A stretch of DNA of 58,929 bases from a bacterium. GTDB taxonomy: Bacteria; UBP6; UBA1177; JAKLFG01. The stretch covers positions 1 to 58,929 of the forward strand of contig JAKLIW010000017.1 of NCBI GenBank assembly GCA_022709425.1, read 5' to 3'. The notes below the pieces were generated by a model that saw nothing but the letters and a program-made list of their open reading frames with translations, was not told the origin of the DNA and searched no databases. Positions 37,541 through 45,565 of the stretch are shown one piece after another; within the stretch, counting starts at the first letter, position 1, and each line of letters begins with the position of its first letter. A program made the position numbers and the translations under genes.

Positions 37541-37568
37541 TCTATATAGATTTGTCGTCCGGTGTCAA
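37541..37568 (-). promoter_or_regulatory. Promoter of the LRR lipoprotein
   Basis: Minus-strand TTGACA (37563-37568), 16-bp spacer, TATAGA (37541-37546), which lies within the palindrome TCTATATAGA. Confidence 0.65.
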
Positions 37569-37735
37569 TCTAGTTGTTCAGTAGCTTGATCCCCTCCCCT
37601 ATCGAGATGAGGTTGGATTTCAATGGCTTGATGGGTATGAGGTTCGGGAAGGTCAGTTTGATGAGCGGGTCGAATTCGTAGATGTTCCCGTTCGGGTTTG
37701 ATAAACCCAATAGACTTGACAAACACCACGGCTTA

Positions 37736-37784
37736 TGTTGACAAAGTGTGATGTTTCGCCATTTTTGTGTTGCCAAAGTGTGAT
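37736..37784 (+). repeat. 17-bp direct repeat pair
   Basis: TGTTGACAAAGTGTGAT at 37736-37752 and TGTTGCCAAAGTGTGAT at 37768-37784, identical at 16 of 17 positions with a 32-bp period. Repeats like this occur at the ends of some insertion sequences; no transposase is nearby. Confidence 0.6.
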
Positions 37785-37834
37785 TTCTCACCGACCGCAT
37801 GGTTGCGGGAACGACACGGTGACTCCCCGTTTTC

Positions 37835-37863
37835 TTGACAATCCGCATCCTTTGAAATACAAA
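37835..37863 (+). promoter_or_regulatory. Promoter of the envelope-assembly operon
   Basis: TTGACA (37835-37840), 17-bp spacer, TACAAA (37858-37863), about 57 bp before the GTG at 37920. Likely drives the five genes to 43375. Confidence 0.6.
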
Positions 37864-37919
37864 GCGAGGCTGGCTTGTTATTGTGTCGGTTCATACATAC
37901 CTATAAGAGGAGGTAACCC

Positions 37920-39035
37920 GTGAGAAATCTTGTTCTTGTTTCCGTTTTTACCCTCGTCGCCGCGCTGGTCGGCTGTAAGGGCGCGTCGCAGAATTCCATC
38001 GACCTGTTCCCGACCTCGGGCGGCGAAGTGATCGCCGAATTCGACGGCGTGAAGATCACCGATCAATATCTCAAAGCCTATGTCGATCAGCTTAATCCCT
38101 ACCTCAAGGCGCGTTACAATACCCCGGAAAAGAAAGAAGAACTCATCAGCAAGATCATCGAAGGCGAACTGCTTGCCCGCGAAGCGCTCAAGAAAGGCGC
38201 CATCAACGATCCGATACTGTTGACCAAGCTTAAATCGACCATCTCACGCCATTACCAGAGCGTCACCCTGCAGAAAGAGATCGAAGGGAACATCAAGATC
38301 GGCGACGACGAGATGAAGAAATACTTCGATGAGCACGTGAAGGAATTCGTGCAGGCCGAAAAGGTGAAGGCGAGCCACATCCTCGTCAAATTCGACAAGA
38401 ACAAAGCGGGCGACCGTGAGGCGAAGATGGCGACCGCCAAGAAGGTGTTGGCCGAGGTCAAGAAGAAGGCGAACGATCCCAATTCGTTCAACGATCTGGT
38501 GACCAAATACTCCGAAGATGAAGGAAGCAAACGTCGCGGCGGCGATGTGGGCTTCTTCGAGAAGACCGAAGAGGGCGGCCGGATGGCGAAAGAATTCGCC
38601 GACGCGGCTTTCGCGCTCAAAAACATCGGCGACATCAGCGAGCTGGTCGAATCGCCGTTCGGCTTCCATATCGTCAAACTTACCGCTCGCCGCGAAAAGG
38701 TCGAAAAGAGTTTCGATGAGGTCAAGTCGCGCATCGAATCGACCCTCAAGGCCGAGAAGCGGAAAGGTTCCTACGACGAAACGGTCGAGAATATCAAGAA
38801 GGGCCTCAATTTCAAATTCAACAAAGAGGCGCTCGCCAAGTTCGATCTGGGTGTGGCCGATAAGGTCGATCAGGCGAATCAGGAATTCGAGAAGAACAAC
38901 AATCAGCCTACTCCTCCCGGCGCCAAGCCGCTTAACCCGGTGAAGCTGCAGGAAGCGATGAAGAACCGGCCGAATCTTAATCCGGCCCCGGGCAAAGCCC
39001 CGGCTCCGGCTCCCGCTCCGGCCCAACAGCAGTAA
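37920..39035 (+). CDS. PpiC-type peptidyl-prolyl isomerase lipoprotein
   Basis: 371 residues. Lipobox LVGC (Cys19), a SurA-like helical amino domain, then a parvulin domain at about 155-260 (KASHILVKF... GDVGFFEKTEEGGRMAKEFADAAFALKNIGDISELVESPFGFHIVKLT). The carboxy end is Pro/Ala-rich (PAPGKAPAPAPAPAQQQ). It should fold exported or outer-membrane proteins from an inner or outer membrane anchor. GTG start after a strong AGGAGGT. Confidence 0.92.
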   Translation: MRNLVLVSVFTLVAALVGCKGASQNSIDLFPTSGGEVIAEFDGVKITDQYLKAYVDQLNPYLKARYNTPEKKEELISKIIEGELLAREALKKGAINDPILLTKLKSTISRHYQSVTLQKEIEGNIKIGDDEMKKYFDEHVKEFVQAEKVKASHILVKFDKNKAGDREAKMATAKKVLAEVKKKANDPNSFNDLVTKYSEDEGSKRRGGDVGFFEKTEEGGRMAKEFADAAFALKNIGDISELVESPFGFHIVKLTARREKVEKSFDEVKSRIESTLKAEKRKGSYDETVENIKKGLNFKFNKEALAKFDLGVADKVDQANQEFEKNNNQPTPPGAKPLNPVKLQEAMKNRPNLNPAPGKAPAPAPAPAQQQ

Positions 39036-39041
39036 CGGCCG

Positions 39042-39965
39042 ATGCCGTTCCTCGTTCTCCTTCTCGTGTTGGCGGCACTGCCGCTTAACGCCGCCGAACA
39101 GGTGCTTAATACCGTCGCCATCACTGTCAACGATGACTTCGTGACCCTGTACGATGTCAAAAAGGAGATCGCCCCCGGAGCGCCCGATGCGGTCAGCGCT
39201 CAGCAGATCGCCGACCGCAAAAAAGAGGTGATGGAAAAACTGATCGCCGATCTTCTGGTGCGCCAAGAGATCAAAAAACGCAACATCATTGTCGGCGATG
39301 CAGAACTTGATCGCGCTATCGAAAACGTCGCGTCACAGAACCGCATTACGATAGACAAGCTCAAGGAAGAGATCGCCCAGCAGGGGCTTTCGTGGGAGAA
39401 ATATCGCAACGAGGTGCTTCGCAAACAGCTCGAAATGCTCTCCCTTAAACGCGATATCGCCGTGGCGACGCTCGATATCGATGAGACCAACCTCCGCGAT
39501 CTTTATAAGCGGCACTTCACCGGCGGGATACTCTACACCGCCTCGCATATCGTTCTGCGGGTCGAAGGGACTTCGGCCGATGCCGATGCCTACGACCGTA
39601 TTTCCGACATGCACCGCAAGATAACCTCCGGGGAACTCACCTTTGAAGAGACGGCCGAGCGGTGGAGCGAGGATGCCGCGGCAAAGAACGGCGGCAAACT
39701 TCCTTCGTTCCGGTTCAGCGAGATGGATCCGAAGTTCTCCGAAGAGGTCGCTTCTCTTGATCCCGGTAAGATATCGCGACCGTTCCGCACCCGTTTCGGC
39801 TGGCACATCGCACGACTCGACAATGCCGAAAAGACCGAAGTGCCGAAATACGAAGAGGTCAAAGAACGGCTCCGTTTCATGTTCTATCAGATGCATCAGG
39901 ACAAAGCCTTCGACAGTTGGCTTAAAGGCAAACGGCAATCGAGCGTGATCAAGGTGCTCTTCTAA
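39042..39965 (+). CDS. SurA-like periplasmic chaperone / PPIase
   Basis: 307 residues with a cleavable signal peptide (LPLNAAEQ) and the SurA layout: an amino helical domain (about 20-150) containing VNDDFVTLYDV, then one parvulin domain (about 165-275, TASHIVLRV... RPFRTRFGWHIARLD). It lacks the second parvulin domain of E. coli SurA. It sits 6 bp after the PpiC gene and before a beta-barrel gene, matching a role in outer-membrane protein assembly. Confidence 0.9.
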   Translation: MPFLVLLLVLAALPLNAAEQVLNTVAITVNDDFVTLYDVKKEIAPGAPDAVSAQQIADRKKEVMEKLIADLLVRQEIKKRNIIVGDAELDRAIENVASQNRITIDKLKEEIAQQGLSWEKYRNEVLRKQLEMLSLKRDIAVATLDIDETNLRDLYKRHFTGGILYTASHIVLRVEGTSADADAYDRISDMHRKITSGELTFEETAERWSEDAAAKNGGKLPSFRFSEMDPKFSEEVASLDPGKISRPFRTRFGWHIARLDNAEKTEVPKYEEVKERLRFMFYQMHQDKAFDSWLKGKRQSSVIKVLF

Positions 39966-39987
39966 CCGCACCATCGGGAGGGTCTGC

Positions 39988-41370
39988 ATGAAAGTCGCCC
40001 TCATTACCGCATTACTGTTGGTCGTCTTGCCGCTGAAGGCGGTGGATTTCGATTTCGACCGGACGCTCGAGCGCTTCGACGAGGGCAAGTTCATCGGCGG
40101 CGGCGCCGGGTTCTCCCATGAAGGCGACGACGAACTGTTCGGCGTAACGATACTCGGCGAATTCCGCTGGGAACCGGCCGGATTCGGCTTCAATGTACCG
40201 CTCCGCTGGCTGGTATACGATGAAAACAACGACACCGATACGGTCATCGGCATGCCGACCTACGACTGGGACGACGTCCGTGACTACGTGCGCCTCATCA
40301 CCTACGCTCAGTATGGGCATCCCGACGATGAGGTCTACCTCTATTTCGGCGAACATGAGAACCGCTACATCGGCCACGGAACACTGGTGGGAGGCTATTT
40401 CAACAATATCCGCCTCGCCCGACCGAGTCGCGGCATCTACACCCTCTTTCAGACCGATTGGGCGGGGGGAGAGCTGATGCTCAGCGACGTGGCGCCCCCC
40501 GACATCATCGGCGGCCGCGCCTATCTAAAACCATGGAGTTTTATCGACAAGGAATCCTATGCGAACAACTGGGAGATCGGCGTCAGCTGGTTCTCCGACA
40601 TCTTTATGCCGGAAGAGGTGACCCGCGACCTCGTCGGCTCTTGGGCCGTCGACCGCGTCTTCGATTCGGCGATAGGGATCGATACCAGTTTCCGTTTTCT
40701 TGCCTTTGACGGCTGGCACCTCACCCCCTACTTCGACTGGAATCTGCTTCGTTTCGCCGGCAACGGCATACATGGCGGCATCATGCAGACATTCGACATC
40801 CCGCTGGGCGGGGGCGATGATCTGCGTATCGAAACGAAATTCGAAGGACGTATTTTTGAACGCGACTACTCGCCGCAATATTTCGGCACCTTTTACGACA
40901 TCGAGAAATATTACTTCTTCGATGATAAGACCAAATACCGGACTCATGCCTCGCCGCTTCTTGGCAACGGACCTTGGTATACGGGCTGGTACGGCGATGT
41001 CGTGTTCACCATGGTGGACCTCTTCGCGGTCGGCGGTTCGTTCGAATGGAACGAATACCTTGACACCACCCGCGGCGGTCACCGTACGGGACGTTTCGGC
41101 GTGAACCTCTTCGGCGACCTGATCCTCTTCGACCGCCTTCGTTTTTCACTGTTCTTCACACGGGCCGACGCCGGTCGGGGCGAATTCTTCGACATCACGC
41201 ACACCCGGTCACTCCTTTCGACATCGGTCGCATATACCATCAACGAATATATGGGCGTTTCGGTCCGCGTGGGCAACGGGTATCGCCTCGACACCGCCGC
41301 CGGACTCAATGGCCGCTATCGATCAGAGATACAGTTCGGTATCGGATTCACCGCCGGCTACGGTTTCTGA
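39988..41370 (+). CDS. Outer-membrane beta-barrel protein
   Basis: 460 residues. Signal peptide (MKVALITALLLVVLPLKA), then alternating aromatic/hydrophobic strands (e.g. FGVTILGEFRWEPAGFGFNVPLRWLVY, WEIGVSWFSD) and a terminal FGIGFTAGYGF strand with the final Phe expected of a BAM substrate. The function is not recognisable. It lies between the chaperone and amidase genes and may be a client. Confidence 0.82.
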   Translation: MKVALITALLLVVLPLKAVDFDFDRTLERFDEGKFIGGGAGFSHEGDDELFGVTILGEFRWEPAGFGFNVPLRWLVYDENNDTDTVIGMPTYDWDDVRDYVRLITYAQYGHPDDEVYLYFGEHENRYIGHGTLVGGYFNNIRLARPSRGIYTLFQTDWAGGELMLSDVAPPDIIGGRAYLKPWSFIDKESYANNWEIGVSWFSDIFMPEEVTRDLVGSWAVDRVFDSAIGIDTSFRFLAFDGWHLTPYFDWNLLRFAGNGIHGGIMQTFDIPLGGGDDLRIETKFEGRIFERDYSPQYFGTFYDIEKYYFFDDKTKYRTHASPLLGNGPWYTGWYGDVVFTMVDLFAVGGSFEWNEYLDTTRGGHRTGRFGVNLFGDLILFDRLRFSLFFTRADAGRGEFFDITHTRSLLSTSVAYTINEYMGVSVRVGNGYRLDTAAGLNGRYRSEIQFGIGFTAGYGF

Positions 41371-41372
41371 CG

Positions 41373-42581
41373 ATGCGGCTCCTTCCGCTTGTCATCCTCC
41401 TTTCCGTTTCCCTCTTGCGGGCGGCAGATGCCGATAATCCGACATTGCCCGGCATCGAAGATATCATCCAGAAGAAAAGCGTGGCGACGGCAAAGATCGC
41501 CGGCATCACCCTCTATCAATCCGAAGATTCGGTACGCGTGGTCATCCAACCCTCCGAAAAGGTCGATTTCAAATATGATCTGCTCGCCGGCAACGGCAAG
41601 GACCGCATCTATATAGACCTCAAAAAGACCACCGCCGACGGCTTTACCGTACCGACGGTGACCGCCGATTCATTCCTGCGGGCCATCCGCCTCGGGAAAC
41701 GGGACGACGGGACCCGCATCGTTCTGGATACCGGCAAGGTGGAGAAATACAATGTCATGGTGATGGAAGAACCGTGGCGCGTCGTCATCGACTACATCGG
41801 CCGGAAACAGGCACCGCCCGCCCCGTCCGCCCCCGCCCTCCCGACGCCACCGGCCACCGGCAAAAAAGGGACACCGCCCCCCGCCGTCAAACAGCCGGAA
41901 CGGTTCGTCATCGTGCTCGACCCGGGCCACGGAGGCAAGGACTCCGGCGCCCTGCGTAAAGGAATATTGGAAAAGGACATCGTGCTCGATCTGGCCCGTA
42001 TCATCCGGAAGAAAGCGGCCAAGGAACACCCCGATGTCTCGGTGATCCTCACCCGCGACACCGATATTTTTCTGCCGCTTGAGGAGCGGGCCGTCATCGC
42101 CAACAAGAACGACGGCGACCTCTTCGTCTCACTCCACGCCAACGCCTTCAAGGACCCGGAGGTCGGCGGGCTTGAGGTCTACCATCTCAACAACCGTTCC
42201 GACGAATACGCCGAAAAACTGGCACGCGTCGAGAACAGTATGACCAACGACAACTCCTTCCTCAACACCATTCTCGTCGATATGACCATGAGTTTCTACA
42301 TCGGCGATTCGCAGAAATTCGCCGAATCGGTCGGATTGCGTTTCGGAAAAGAACTGAAGCCGTTCAATGTTAAACTGCGCGACTGGCGCAAAGGCGCCCT
42401 GTTCTATGTTCTGGTCGGCGCGCGGATGCCCTCGCTGCTGGTCGAAATCGGCTACCTCTCCAATCCGCAGGAGCGGAAACTTCTCCAGACGAAAAAGTAT
42501 CTTGAGACCATCGCCGATGCCATCCTCGACGGGGTACAGGAGGTGCGCAAAAAGCACACCCTTGCCAAGGATCGGCCATGA
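41373..42581 (+). CDS. N-acetylmuramoyl-L-alanine amidase with AMIN domain
   Basis: 402 residues, AmiC-type. Signal peptide (SLLRAADA), AMIN domain (about 40-145) for septal targeting, a Pro-rich linker, then an Amidase_3 domain: His186 (DPGHGGKDSGA), Glu200 and His255 (SLHAN) bind zinc, and LLVEIGYLSN provides the catalytic Glu. It cleaves peptide stems from glycan strands during division. It begins 2 bp after the barrel gene. Confidence 0.94.
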   Translation: MRLLPLVILLSVSLLRAADADNPTLPGIEDIIQKKSVATAKIAGITLYQSEDSVRVVIQPSEKVDFKYDLLAGNGKDRIYIDLKKTTADGFTVPTVTADSFLRAIRLGKRDDGTRIVLDTGKVEKYNVMVMEEPWRVVIDYIGRKQAPPAPSAPALPTPPATGKKGTPPPAVKQPERFVIVLDPGHGGKDSGALRKGILEKDIVLDLARIIRKKAAKEHPDVSVILTRDTDIFLPLEERAVIANKNDGDLFVSLHANAFKDPEVGGLEVYHLNNRSDEYAEKLARVENSMTNDNSFLNTILVDMTMSFYIGDSQKFAESVGLRFGKELKPFNVKLRDWRKGALFYVLVGARMPSLLVEIGYLSNPQERKLLQTKKYLETIADAILDGVQEVRKKHTLAKDRP

Positions 42582-43375
42582 CCGGCGGTCAGTTCATCGC
42601 CATATTCCTGTTCCTTCTTTTCTCGGCGCTTTTCGGCATGTTTGGGATCGGCGGCGGCGCGATCTACACGCCGGTCCAACTTTTTCTCGGCACCTCGTTC
42701 AACGAGGCGGCGACCCTCACCCTCTTCCTCATCACCGTCACTTCATTCTTCTCCGGCTTTGTCTATATCCGGGCGCAGCTGGTCGATGCGGGGCTCGTCG
42801 CGACGCTGGCGGGGACCAGCTTCGTCGGCAGTATCTTCGGCGGCTGGAGTGCATCGCTTCTCCCTGAATCGCTTCTGTTGGGCCTCTTCTCTTTCTTCCT
42901 GTTCGTCAACGGCGTCCACCTGACCGTTTCACGCAGCGTTGAGGGAGGCGAAGAAGGTTTCGCCGATAACCGTCGTTTCTGTTGGCAACGGACCGTAGCG
43001 GGAAAAACTCTACGCGTCTATCTGCCGCTCGCGCTTCCCACCGCGCTCCTCTCGGGATTGTTCGGCGGCATGGTAGGACTCGGCGGGGGCATCGTGATGT
43101 TACCGCTCATGATCATCCTGCTACGCTTCCCGATAAAGGTCTCCATCGCCTGCAGTTCATTCCTTGCCGCTTTCACGGGGTTGGGCGGATTCCTCAGCCG
43201 TCTGCCGCACTATCCGATAGACTGGAAATTTGCTCTCTTCGCGGCCGCCGCCGTCGCACTCGGCTCGATGGTCGGCGCCCGCTGGACCGTCCACAGCTCC
43301 TCGAAAAGCCTCAAGCGATTGCTGGGGCTGTTCTTCGTCGCCATCGCTGTCGTGCTGTTCCTGCGGGGCGGCTAG
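42578..43375 (+). CDS. TSUP family sulfite exporter TauE/SafE-like permease
   Basis: 265 residues with about eight membrane helices and the paired glycine-rich signatures GMFGIGGGAIYTP and GGMVGLGGGIVMLPLMIILLRFPIKVSIACS of the TauE/SafE group. These proteins move sulfite, organosulfonates or related anions. It overlaps the amidase gene by 4 bp; the link to the envelope genes is unclear. Confidence 0.88.
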   Translation: MTGGQFIAIFLFLLFSALFGMFGIGGGAIYTPVQLFLGTSFNEAATLTLFLITVTSFFSGFVYIRAQLVDAGLVATLAGTSFVGSIFGGWSASLLPESLLLGLFSFFLFVNGVHLTVSRSVEGGEEGFADNRRFCWQRTVAGKTLRVYLPLALPTALLSGLFGGMVGLGGGIVMLPLMIILLRFPIKVSIACSSFLAAFTGLGGFLSRLPHYPIDWKFALFAAAAVALGSMVGARWTVHSSSKSLKRLLGLFFVAIAVVLFLRGG

Positions 43376-43378
43376 GCG

Positions 43379-45412
43379 CTACTTCACCTTCGCGGCGATC
43401 GTCTTTTCGATGAGTTCTTCCTTCGGGATGAAGGGGAGCGTGATGTGGTCGCGGCCGGCATTCTCGCGGTTGTACTGGGCGCTCGTCTCGATGGCGTGAT
43501 CGTTGCGTGCCCATGCGCGGCGCGAAACGCCCCCCATGACATCCCACGGCATCGCGGTCGAAAGTATCGCATCAACCCGCGCCGAACCGTCGAGCACCAT
43601 ACCGAAGCCGCCATTGATCGATTTACCGATGCCGACCCCGCCGCCGTTGTGAAGCGCGATGAGGCTCATGCCGCGCGCCGCGTTCCCGGCGAAGATGTTG
43701 GTCGCCATGTCGGCCATGATGTTGGAGCCGTCCTTGATGTTCGAGGTCTCGCGGAACGGGCTATCGGTCCCGCCGGTATCGTGGTGGTCGCGGCCAAGCA
43801 TGATGGGCCCCACCACCCCGTCGCGCACCATCTTGTTGAATTTGAGCGCCAGCGCCGTCCGGCCCCACGCGTCCTGATAGAGTATCCGCGCCTTGGTGCC
43901 GACCACCAATTTGTTCTTCATCGCGTCGCGGACCCAGAGGTAATTGTCGCGGTCCTGATAGCGGAGCGGTTCGCGGCAGGTCGAGATATAGTCGGCCGCC
44001 GCCGCGTCGGTCTTTATAAGATCCTCTTCCTTTCCCGACAGGCAGACCCAGCGGAACGGGCCGTAGCCGTAGTCGAAGAGTTCGGGACCGAGGATATCCT
44101 CGACGTAACTGGGCCAGATAAAGCCGTCGTAGGTATTGACGCCGTTCTTGGCGATCTCGGTCACCCCGGCGTCGAAGACCGACTTCATGAAGGCGTTGCC
44201 GTAGTCAAAGAAATAGGTGCCGCGTGCGGCGAGTTCCTTGATGAGTTCATAATGGCGGCGCAGACTCTTGTTGACCAGCGCGATGAACTTCTGTTTATCC
44301 TTGCTCAGCAGTTCGGTCCGTTCGGCGAACGAAAGCCCCTGCGGGCAGTAACCCCCTTCGTACACCGCGTGGCACGAGGTCTGGTCGGAGAGGAGGTCTA
44401 TCGCGACCTTTTCCTTAGCCGCGTATTCCAAAAGATCGACGATGTTGCCGTGGAACGCGATCGCCGCCCGCTCCTTTTTCTTCGCCATACCCAGCGCCAG
44501 ATCGAACGCCTCTTTCGCCGTTCCAGTGACATGGGTCACCCAGCCCTGCGAGTGGCGCGTCTCAATGCGGCTCTTGTCGACCTCGGCGATGAGCGCCACC
44601 CCGCCCGCTATCCAGCAGGCCTTCCCCTGCGCGCCGCTCATCCCGCCGAGTCCCGACGAAACGAACAGTTTCCCGGCGAGGTCGCCGTCGCCCGGCACGC
44701 CGAGTTTGAGCCGCCCCGCGATGAGCAGGGTGTTGTAGGTCCCGTGGACGATACCCTGCGGCCCGATGTACATCCAGCCGCCGGCGGTCATCTGGCCGTA
44801 GTTGGCGACCCCCAGCGCCGCGGCGCGGTTGAAGTCGGCCGGGTTGTCGAAGAGCCCCACCATGAGCCCGTTGGTGGTGATAACGCGCGGCGCGTCGGGT
44901 TTCGACTTGAACAGCCCCAGCGGATGACCGCTGTGTATGACCAGCGTCTGTTCCTGTGTCAGCACCTCGAGATATTTCTTGATGAGCCGGTACTGCATCC
45001 AGTTCTGGCAGACCTGCCCCGTTTCACCGTAGGTCACCAGTTCGTAGGGATAGAGCGCGATGGCGAAATCGAGGTTGTTGTCGATCATCACCTGAAAGGC
45101 GCGCCCCTCGATGCAGGCGCTCTTATACTCGTCTATCGGTTTGCCGGTCAAACGCCCCTGCGGCCGGAACCGGTAGCCGTAGATGCGCCCCTTGGTGAGC
45201 AGTTCGTCGAGGAATTCGGGGGCGAGCGCCTCGTGCAACTCTGCGGGGACATAGCGAAGCGCATTTTTCAGCGCGAGCGCTATCTCGGGCTTGGTGAGCG
45301 TCAGCTCCCGCTTCGGCGCACGCCGGATGTCCGGCTCGAAGACCGGCGCCGGCGGCAGCACCGCGTCGAGTTTAATGGTCATCGCCTGCGAAATGTCGAG
45401 ATTGGTGAGCAT
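43379..45412 (-). CDS. hutU: Urocanate hydratase
   Basis: 677 residues, the long HutU form. YGETGQVCQNWMQYRLIKKYLE, GGWMYIGPQGIVHGTYNT, SSGLGGMSGAQGKACWIAGG (NAD binding) and DQTSCHAVYEGGYCPQGLSF (active-site Cys region) are all typical. It converts urocanate to imidazolone propionate in histidine breakdown. No other hut gene is in the window. ATG at 45412 follows CGGAGGGCCCG. Confidence 0.95.
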   Translation of the reverse strand: MLTNLDISQAMTIKLDAVLPPAPVFEPDIRRAPKRELTLTKPEIALALKNALRYVPAELHEALAPEFLDELLTKGRIYGYRFRPQGRLTGKPIDEYKSACIEGRAFQVMIDNNLDFAIALYPYELVTYGETGQVCQNWMQYRLIKKYLEVLTQEQTLVIHSGHPLGLFKSKPDAPRVITTNGLMVGLFDNPADFNRAAALGVANYGQMTAGGWMYIGPQGIVHGTYNTLLIAGRLKLGVPGDGDLAGKLFVSSGLGGMSGAQGKACWIAGGVALIAEVDKSRIETRHSQGWVTHVTGTAKEAFDLALGMAKKKERAAIAFHGNIVDLLEYAAKEKVAIDLLSDQTSCHAVYEGGYCPQGLSFAERTELLSKDKQKFIALVNKSLRRHYELIKELAARGTYFFDYGNAFMKSVFDAGVTEIAKNGVNTYDGFIWPSYVEDILGPELFDYGYGPFRWVCLSGKEEDLIKTDAAAADYISTCREPLRYQDRDNYLWVRDAMKNKLVVGTKARILYQDAWGRTALALKFNKMVRDGVVGPIMLGRDHHDTGGTDSPFRETSNIKDGSNIMADMATNIFAGNAARGMSLIALHNGGGVGIGKSINGGFGMVLDGSARVDAILSTAMPWDVMGGVSRRAWARNDHAIETSAQYNRENAGRDHITLPFIPKEELIEKTIAAKVK

Positions 45413-45437
45413 CGGGCCCTCCGTCAGAAGTAAGCAA

Positions 45438-45466
45438 GGGGTCAGGCGCACTAGTTGCCTGACCCC
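45438..45466. repeat. REP-like hairpin upstream of hutU
   Basis: Perfect palindrome with 10-bp arms GGGGTCAGGC / GCCTGACCCC and a 9-base loop, 26 bp upstream of the hutU start. The first nine bases equal the ends of the transposase unit at 21431 and 22474. Confidence 0.8.
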
Positions 45467-45511
45467 CAATATACCAGCGCCCATAACGATTTCAAGAAAA
45501 GAAGGGGGGTG

Positions 45512-45539
45512 AAAAAAAAGGCGGCCCCGGAGGACCGCC
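45512..45539 (-). terminator. Terminator of the giant lipoprotein gene
   Basis: Minus-strand stem GGCGGTCC-TCCG-GGGCCGCC followed by eight T. Confidence 0.85.
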
Positions 45540-45565
45540 CCAAGAGATAGTGTGTCGCCGGACGA

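Larger units (their letters stand above)
37511..37919. other. Intergenic region with promoters and a degenerate segment
   Basis: Contains the LRR gene promoter, a minus-strand open stretch at about 37573-37720 with protein-like composition but no start or family that I recognise, a 17-bp direct repeat pair, and the promoter of the gene at 37920. No intact gene is supported. Confidence 0.6.

Noticed and set aside
43445..45433. 662-codon open frame on the plus strand
   Set aside because: Antisense to hutU; Arg/Val/Asp-rich composition typical of shadow frames.
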